This document shows positions 59,876 to 64,000 of a DNA stretch of 64,000 nt, piece after piece. The notes under the pieces were generated by a model. The model was not told the DNA's origin and made no database searches. It was given only the letters and a program-made list of their open reading frames with translations. The position numbers and the translations under genes are program-made. Numbering within the stretch: the stretch's first letter is position 1; each line of letters begins with the position of its first letter. The DNA is taken from positions 372,001 to 436,000 of the forward strand of contig JAWKJB010000003.1 in NCBI GenBank assembly GCA_041393965.1. The letters are read 5' to 3'. The DNA comes from Acidimicrobiia bacterium. Its GTDB lineage: Bacteria; Actinomycetota; Acidimicrobiia; Spongiisociales; UBA5794.

Positions 59876-60634
59876 TCAGGGACGGGCTCCTGAGCTCAGA
59901 TCGGGGATCGGGACAAGGTGTACTGTTTCGTTGGCGACGTCGAACGCGAGGCTTGCGCAGGGTCGCCCCGCTCCGCCGGGTGCCACCTGGATTTGCCAGT
60001 CTTCGAACCCGTGGGTGTCGAGAATCCGGCGCACGTCCTGGCTTGCGTCCTCGATTGGTTGGCATACCTGTTGGTCGAAGTGTTGCACCAGTTCGTTCTG
60101 GAGTTCTCTCAGAACATCGCTGTCGGGCACCGACTCCGGGTTCGGTTCGGCGAGTCCAAGCTGCGTACAGAGTGCCTGGCTGTCGCTGGGGAATACAGCG
60201 AGGTTGCCCTGGTCCGTGACACATCCAACAAGGGGCGGTACTTCCCCGGACGGTACGATGTCTTCGTTGACGAGTCTCCCGGACTTCCAGGCGGGTTCGC
60301 ACAACTCGACACCGAGGGTCCCCTCGGTCGTGGCGTCGGCGGCGTCGCTATCGAGGCTGGGGGCTTGGTAGCAGACGACCGCTATCGGATCTGTCACATC
60401 GCGTAGGATGAGCCAAGCGGCAGCGATCGAGGCCAAGGCGAGCAGCGCCACGGCAATGGCAACGACCAGTCTCCGTCGCGGAAATCGTGCCAGTGCAACC
60501 TCCTGGGTGCGTGGTGTCGCCGTGATCTCATCGAACAGAGCTCGTGCTTGGGGTGAATCGGGAGCGGGCACGGTTGATTCGTCGACGGGATTGCTGGCGC
60601 GGAACGCCTCGAACGCATCGTCACGTTTGCGCAC
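59876..60634 (-). CDS. single-pass membrane protein with six-cysteine domain, paralogue of 514-1245
   Basis: 252 aa. A cytoplasmic part of about 55 residues is followed by a helix (about 56-76, LVVAIAVALLALASIAAAWLI) and an outside domain with six cysteines in VCYQA, ELCEP, VGCV, ALCTQ, QVCQP and RPCAS, each aligned with the paralogue. Shared motifs are VPSGEVPPLVGCV, LAVFPS and LVPIP. It lies 111 nt downstream of a sigma gene on the same strand, repeating the order at the left end of the window. It is a probable regulator or sensor for that sigma factor. The domain is not one I recognise. Confidence 0.75.
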   Translation of the reverse strand: MRKRDDAFEAFRASNPVDESTVPAPDSPQARALFDEITATPRTQEVALARFPRRRLVVAIAVALLALASIAAAWLILRDVTDPIAVVCYQAPSLDSDAADATTEGTLGVELCEPAWKSGRLVNEDIVPSGEVPPLVGCVTDQGNLAVFPSDSQALCTQLGLAEPNPESVPDSDVLRELQNELVQHFDQQVCQPIEDASQDVRRILDTHGFEDWQIQVAPGGAGRPCASLAFDVANETVHLVPIPDLSSGARP

Positions 60635-60745
60635 GCCACACCTCCAAACAGCCCTCTCGACGACCGCAACTGATAGGTATGTGCGGCATTTCTGGCCGGC
60701 GTTGCAATGAACGCCTAGTCATTGACTGACGCGCCGGGTAACTAG

Positions 60746-61309
60746 TCATGAGCCACCACCCTCGTCGAGGGTATCCCTGAGGCTTCTGGCATAGGCAGTC
60801 TGCAGGCGTCGGCGCGCCCGCAACAGCCTGGTTCGAACAAGTACCCGGGAGATGTCGAGGATCTGAGCAATCTCAGCGTGCGAGCATTCCTCCCAACCAA
60901 CAAGCCGGAGGATCTCCTGGTCGGATCTGGACAGTGTGTCCACAGCGGCGGCCGCCCGTTCCAGCTGATCCCGCGTCACGATCGACGACTCGACCGACTC
61001 CACCATCCCGGAATGCTGCGAGGCTGCCCTCTCGACCAATTGTGCCGCCCTTGCCACGCCTCGGCGGTGGCTCAGAACGGTCCGATACGCGACTCCATAG
61101 AGCCATGCCAAAGGCTCGTCGGCACCAACCAGATCTTCAAGCCGGCGCCAGGCGACCGAGAACGTAGTGGCCGCTACGTCGTCGGCGTCCTCGATCGAGT
61201 GGGTACGGCGCCTCGCGTAGGCAACAATCTTCCGATAGTGCGTCCGGTAGAGCTCCTCGAACCGCTCGACAGCTTCGTCGTCACCAATTGGTCGGCGACC
61301 GCTGCTCAC
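60746..61309 (-). CDS. ECF-type sigma factor, paralogue of the sigma gene at 2-517
   Basis: 187 aa from a GTG. Region 2: FEELYRTHYRKIVAYARRRT, then ADDVAATTFSVAWRRLEDL and WLYGVAYRTVLSHRR. Region 4: LSRSDQEILRLVGWEECSHAEIAQILDISRVLVRTRLLRARRRL. The frame is open far upstream (to 61528), but that part is antisense to the next gene's end region and has no sigma similarity; the exact start is uncertain and lacks a strong ribosome binding site. It is followed by its membrane partner. Confidence 0.8.
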   Translation of the reverse strand: MSSGRRPIGDDEAVERFEELYRTHYRKIVAYARRRTHSIEDADDVAATTFSVAWRRLEDLVGADEPLAWLYGVAYRTVLSHRRGVARAAQLVERAASQHSGMVESVESSIVTRDQLERAAAAVDTLSRSDQEILRLVGWEECSHAEIAQILDISRVLVRTRLLRARRRLQTAYARSLRDTLDEGGGS

Positions 61310-61346
61310 AAGCAGGCGCCCAACGAGGCTGGCTCCACGAGTCCGG

Positions 61347-61937
61347 TCACCCGATGTAGATAGAAGAGACGCGGTTGCTCCACCCTGTAGCCATGACCGG
61401 AGCCACGTCCCAAGCTTGCGTCCCCGAAGTGGGATACAAAGACCCGTATCCGTTGTTGTAGTCAGCGAAGACCGACGAGCAAGGCCCGATCTTGAACGAA
61501 GAGGTCCGGTTCGAGAAGCCGTAGGCACTGAGGTTGATCCATGCGAGACGATTGCGAAGGTTTAGCACACTCCCTGTGTACACCACGCCGTCGTACAAAC
61601 GCACGTCCCCCGAGCACTGCGACGCTCTCGCCGACCCTTCACCCAGATCAAGCTCCTTTTCGAGCTCCGCGATCCGTTCGTCCATCTCAGCTTCGGTACG
61701 GAAACACTCCGCCACGTTAACGTCGTCCCAGATCAGACAGGCTGTGGCCTCCCCCCAATCCACACCGAGATCGAGGAGCTCACCTTCAAACAGAGCGTCG
61801 ACGCTCGCTCCGGTCGTATCTGCCTCTGTTGCACCGACCGGAGCGACCACCACCAACGCCGTCACCACACAAACTGCCAACGCCACCACACCCCGAACCC
61901 AATTCACTCGTCGGGCCACGAAACCACTCCACACCAC
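61347..61937 (-). CDS. secreted protein with crystallin-like (peptidase inhibitor I36-type) domain
   Basis: 196 aa. A signal peptide (about residues 12-36, VRGVVALAVCVVTALVVVAPVGA) is followed by a Glu-rich spacer and a C-terminal domain of about 90 residues. The domain has CSGDVRLYDGVVYTGSVLNL, YGFSNRTSSFKIGPCSSV and a second TGWSNRVSSIYIG. The repeated YGFSNRTSS/WSNRVSS pattern is that of beta/gamma-crystallin folds such as inhibitor family I36. It lies 37 nt upstream of the sigma gene on the same strand. A secreted metalloprotease is encoded nearby at 63044, so an inhibitor role is conceivable but unproven. Confidence 0.6.
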   Translation of the reverse strand: MVWSGFVARRVNWVRGVVALAVCVVTALVVVAPVGATEADTTGASVDALFEGELLDLGVDWGEATACLIWDDVNVAECFRTEAEMDERIAELEKELDLGEGSARASQCSGDVRLYDGVVYTGSVLNLRNRLAWINLSAYGFSNRTSSFKIGPCSSVFADYNNGYGSLYPTSGTQAWDVAPVMATGWSNRVSSIYIG

Positions 61938-62083
61938 GAGACTTCTCCTGACACATCGGCATCTCGGGACTCAAGTCCCACTTCAGACATGTATGTGTCC
62001 GAAACCGGCCAAGCGTTGCACGCGTTTCTCTGCCCCTTCCGCTGTGCCGCAACGCGCGACCACAATCCGGCACAAACAGCACC

Positions 62084-62740
62084 GTGGAGCAACAGAACGA
62101 AAGGGCGGACACTGCAGTGGACGATCAGCGGGTCGTCGGGATCGACCACAAGACGCGTGGCATGATCCGTCGCGCCATCATGCTGCTACTCGACGATATG
62201 GGATATGGCACCGAAATCCCCCAGGACCCCTTTCAGTGGCTCACCGGGCACCCTGCGAGCCAGCTTCTCGTGGCCATCCCGCAGCGCACCCCCCCTAACA
62301 TCCGAGCCGCACGCGCTTCAGCACCCCATGCCATCATCGTCGGTGTGTGCGATCAGATCGCAGACACAGCGACCTTCAGGCAGTACCTCGGCGCCGGTGC
62401 AAACAGCATCATCCGAGCCGACACTCCATCCGACACCCTCAAACACGCCCTGGCCGTCTCACTAAGAGGACTTGCCGTGCTACCGGGTCCAACCGCCAGG
62501 GCCATCCTCCGCCGACTTGAGGAACCCCCGGCATCGCTCAATCTCACCGAAAGAGACACACGCCTGCTCAGCCTCATCGCCCAGGGAGCAACACCAACAG
62601 CGGCCGCCGCAGAGATTGGATGCTCCCACCGACACCTCCGCAGAATCACCAGCGCCCTACTCAACACCATCGGGGCCGACAACCGCGCCCACGCCGCCGC
62701 CCTCGCCACAAGATGGGGCCTCGCAGCCATGCCCCCGTGA
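62084..62740 (+). CDS. orphan LuxR/NarL-type regulator with atypical receiver domain
   Basis: 218 aa from GTG. The C-terminal LuxR-type helix-turn-helix has LNLTERDTRLLSLIAQGATPTAAAAEIGCS and LLNTIGADNRAHAAALATRWGL. The N-terminal part keeps a NarL-receiver-like end (YLGAGANSIIRADTPSDTLKHALAVSLRGLAVL). However, the phospho-acceptor aspartate segment is not recognisable, and the conserved lysine position reads IIRADT. It may therefore work without phosphorylation. No histidine kinase is adjacent. Confidence 0.65.
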   Translation: MEQQNERADTAVDDQRVVGIDHKTRGMIRRAIMLLLDDMGYGTEIPQDPFQWLTGHPASQLLVAIPQRTPPNIRAARASAPHAIIVGVCDQIADTATFRQYLGAGANSIIRADTPSDTLKHALAVSLRGLAVLPGPTARAILRRLEEPPASLNLTERDTRLLSLIAQGATPTAAAAEIGCSHRHLRRITSALLNTIGADNRAHAAALATRWGLAAMPP

Positions 62741-63043
62741 ACGCAATCAACCGACGTCCCTGCCAAGGCGATGGCGACGCGCGTTTAGGCATGATGCCCA
62801 CACCAGGTTCTGGGACGGCTTCGCGAGAAATCGCGCAACGTTGGAGCGGTAACTGACACAAGGTCAATGGAGGCGGCCGTATCGAACAGGACCGAGTGAT
62901 CGGAAGCACGGAGAGGACATGGCAGTCCTGCGGGTAGCAACTGCTGCCTCACCTTCGCAAGCCGTGCGATCCGCCGCTCTCGTAGTCAAGGGAGGGGATT
63001 CGCGTGGAGGCATCGCAAACGTGGACGTGGGGAAGGAGGCCGC
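62741..63043. other. intergenic leader of the metalloprotease gene
   Basis: A short open frame at 62919-63104 overlaps the ribosome binding site and start of the next gene and has no recognisable features. I see no other gene. AAGGAGG at the right end serves the protease gene. Confidence 0.5.
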
Positions 63044-64000
63044 ATGTTGGGAGCTAATGTTTGCTCGGGTCCTGCTGTCCGCCACACCTGGGTTATCGGC
63101 GTAGCACTAGCGCTCGTGGCAGTCGCGTTGGCGACTGTGACTGCGGAACCGGCCAACGCCTACCCGCAAGAGACCAACAACTGCAATGATCGCACCCTGC
63201 ACTGGGAATTCCAGACCAACTCGCTATGGACGGCGGGTGGGGTGGATCGTCGCACTTGGGTCAGGGCCGCGATCAACACCCTGAACGACGAGAAAAGCTA
63301 CGACGGATCAACGCTGGTGACCGTGACTGAGGACGGCGGCATCGATGTCCAGATCCGGGACGAGCCAGCCAGCAGCTACGGTTCGTCGGAGTGCTCAGGC
63401 GGTGCTTCCTTTTGGGTCAACTCCAACTACTCGTCAAGCAAGTTCTACTACAAGGTAGGGCGGCACGAAATGTTCCACCTCGCCGGCGCCGAGCACGGCG
63501 GCGATGAAGACTCGATGAATAGTGACAATCCGCCAACGATGTCGACATGCATCAGCTGGACTACCTTCCGCACCACTAACAGCCTGGATCAGGACTCCGC
63601 TGCCTACGAGAACTGGCTACACAACGGTGCTAGCGGCAGGCAACTGCACGCGAACATGGGATTCGAGCGGAACACGACCTACTGGGGCAAGGTCAACGGC
63701 ACGTGGTCGGTAGTGACTACGGGAGGCGTCAGCGGACCCAAGAACGTAGCCTTCTTTGCGAGCGGCTCGTCGTACGCCAGCTCCTACATCTACCAGACGA
63801 TTCGTCTGTGGACCGGAGATGACAACGAGAGTTACCGCTCGAGAGCCTACGTACGTGAGCCAATCTCGTCCTACTCGACACTCGCGCAGTCAAAGATCTT
63901 CCGACGCAACATGACCGAATCGGGGGACAACGGCTGTTCATACCCCGATGGCCTGCAGAACCCAAACAGTTGGAGCATTGGCGGCTATGTGGAGCTCGCC
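63044..64000 (+). CDS. secreted metzincin-type metalloprotease, 3' end outside window
   Basis: 319 codons are visible and open to the last base. AAGGAGG lies 6 nt before the ATG. A signal peptide (about residues 16-41, VIGVALALVAVALATVTAEPANA) is followed by LHWEFQTNSLWTAGGVDRRTWVRAAIN, typical of a matrixin-like N-terminal fold. The zinc motif is HExxHxxGxxH at residues 141-151 (HEMFHLAGAEH), with M158 a candidate Met-turn. From about residue 200 a second, non-catalytic domain begins. The family (M10/matrixin-like) is inferred from the motif. Its substrate is unknown. Confidence 0.8.
   Translation, partial: MLGANVCSGPAVRHTWVIGVALALVAVALATVTAEPANAYPQETNNCNDRTLHWEFQTNSLWTAGGVDRRTWVRAAINTLNDEKSYDGSTLVTVTEDGGIDVQIRDEPASSYGSSECSGGASFWVNSNYSSSKFYYKVGRHEMFHLAGAEHGGDEDSMNSDNPPTMSTCISWTTFRTTNSLDQDSAAYENWLHNGASGRQLHANMGFERNTTYWGKVNGTWSVVTTGGVSGPKNVAFFASGSSYASSYIYQTIRLWTGDDNESYRSRAYVREPISSYSTLAQSKIFRRNMTESGDNGCSYPDGLQNPNSWSIGGYVELA

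Noticed and set aside
62919..63104. Short open frame before the metzincin gene
   Set aside because: It overlaps the start codon and ribosome binding site of a much better supported secreted protein in another frame.
1..64000. CRISPR arrays, rRNA genes, riboswitches and prophage gene blocks
   Set aside because: None was recognised on either strand; the only RNA gene supported is tRNA-Asn.

Overview
The window comes from the chromosome of a GC-rich actinobacterium. Several things suggest a deep-branching lineage, with class Acidimicrobiia the best guess: actinobacterial-style housekeeping order (hrcA-dnaJ-rsmE, phoH-HD phosphohydrolase-ybeY-CBS protein-era, recO-uppS-glyS-dnaG), rpoD directly after dnaG, a BldD-like regulator, and many genes that appear to be transcribed without a leader. 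The class assignment is inference; no rRNA gene is present.

Layout. Positions 1-5000 are accessory: the 3' part of a sigma factor with a membrane partner, an IS481 remnant, a small membrane protein, a HigBA toxin-antitoxin pair and a leucine-rich-repeat protein. Positions 4700-9300 hold an MFS exporter, a small membrane protein and a second sigma/membrane pair. Positions 9300-39300 are a dense housekeeping block, almost all on the + strand and mostly joined by 1-8 nt overlaps: apt, a divergent proA homologue, leuS, two membrane or metal-protease genes, comEA-comEC, holA, rpsT-greA (reverse), lepA-hemW, hrcA-dnaJ-rsmE, a bldD-like gene, phoH-pgpH-ybeY-CBS-era, recO-uppS, glyS, dnaG-rpoD. A tRNA-Asn gene follows, with two degenerate copies of its 3' part flanking a roughly 1 kb islet that carries VapBC.

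Positions 40500-48700 hold a secreted sugar-dehydrogenase-like protein, a small secreted protein, ppdK, an EamA transporter, menC and an acyl-CoA dehydrogenase. Positions 48779-56440 (reverse strand) are the most interesting part: ubiX, two PEP-synthase-like subunits resembling phenylphosphate synthase, an IclR regulator, a UbiD decarboxylase, a HAD phosphatase and type I IPP isomerase. Together they look like a pathway for phosphorylating and then carboxylating (or decarboxylating) a phenolic compound. The prenyl-FMN cofactor could be supplied in the same operon (Idi gives DMAPP; the HAD enzyme may give DMAP; UbiX makes prFMN for UbiD). A 47-bp element with an IclR-type triple site occurs before both iclR and the synthase genes.

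Positions 56500-64000 hold an FMN-binding protein, a zinc alcohol dehydrogenase, an inactivated IS3 element, a third sigma/membrane pair paralogous to the one at position 1 (six conserved cysteines in the membrane proteins), a secreted crystallin-like protein, an orphan LuxR-type regulator and a secreted metzincin protease cut by the window end.

A recurring promoter pattern is visible: a -10 box TANNNT, often preceded by GG, exactly 6-7 nt before the start codon of the first gene in a unit. This implies widespread leaderless transcription.
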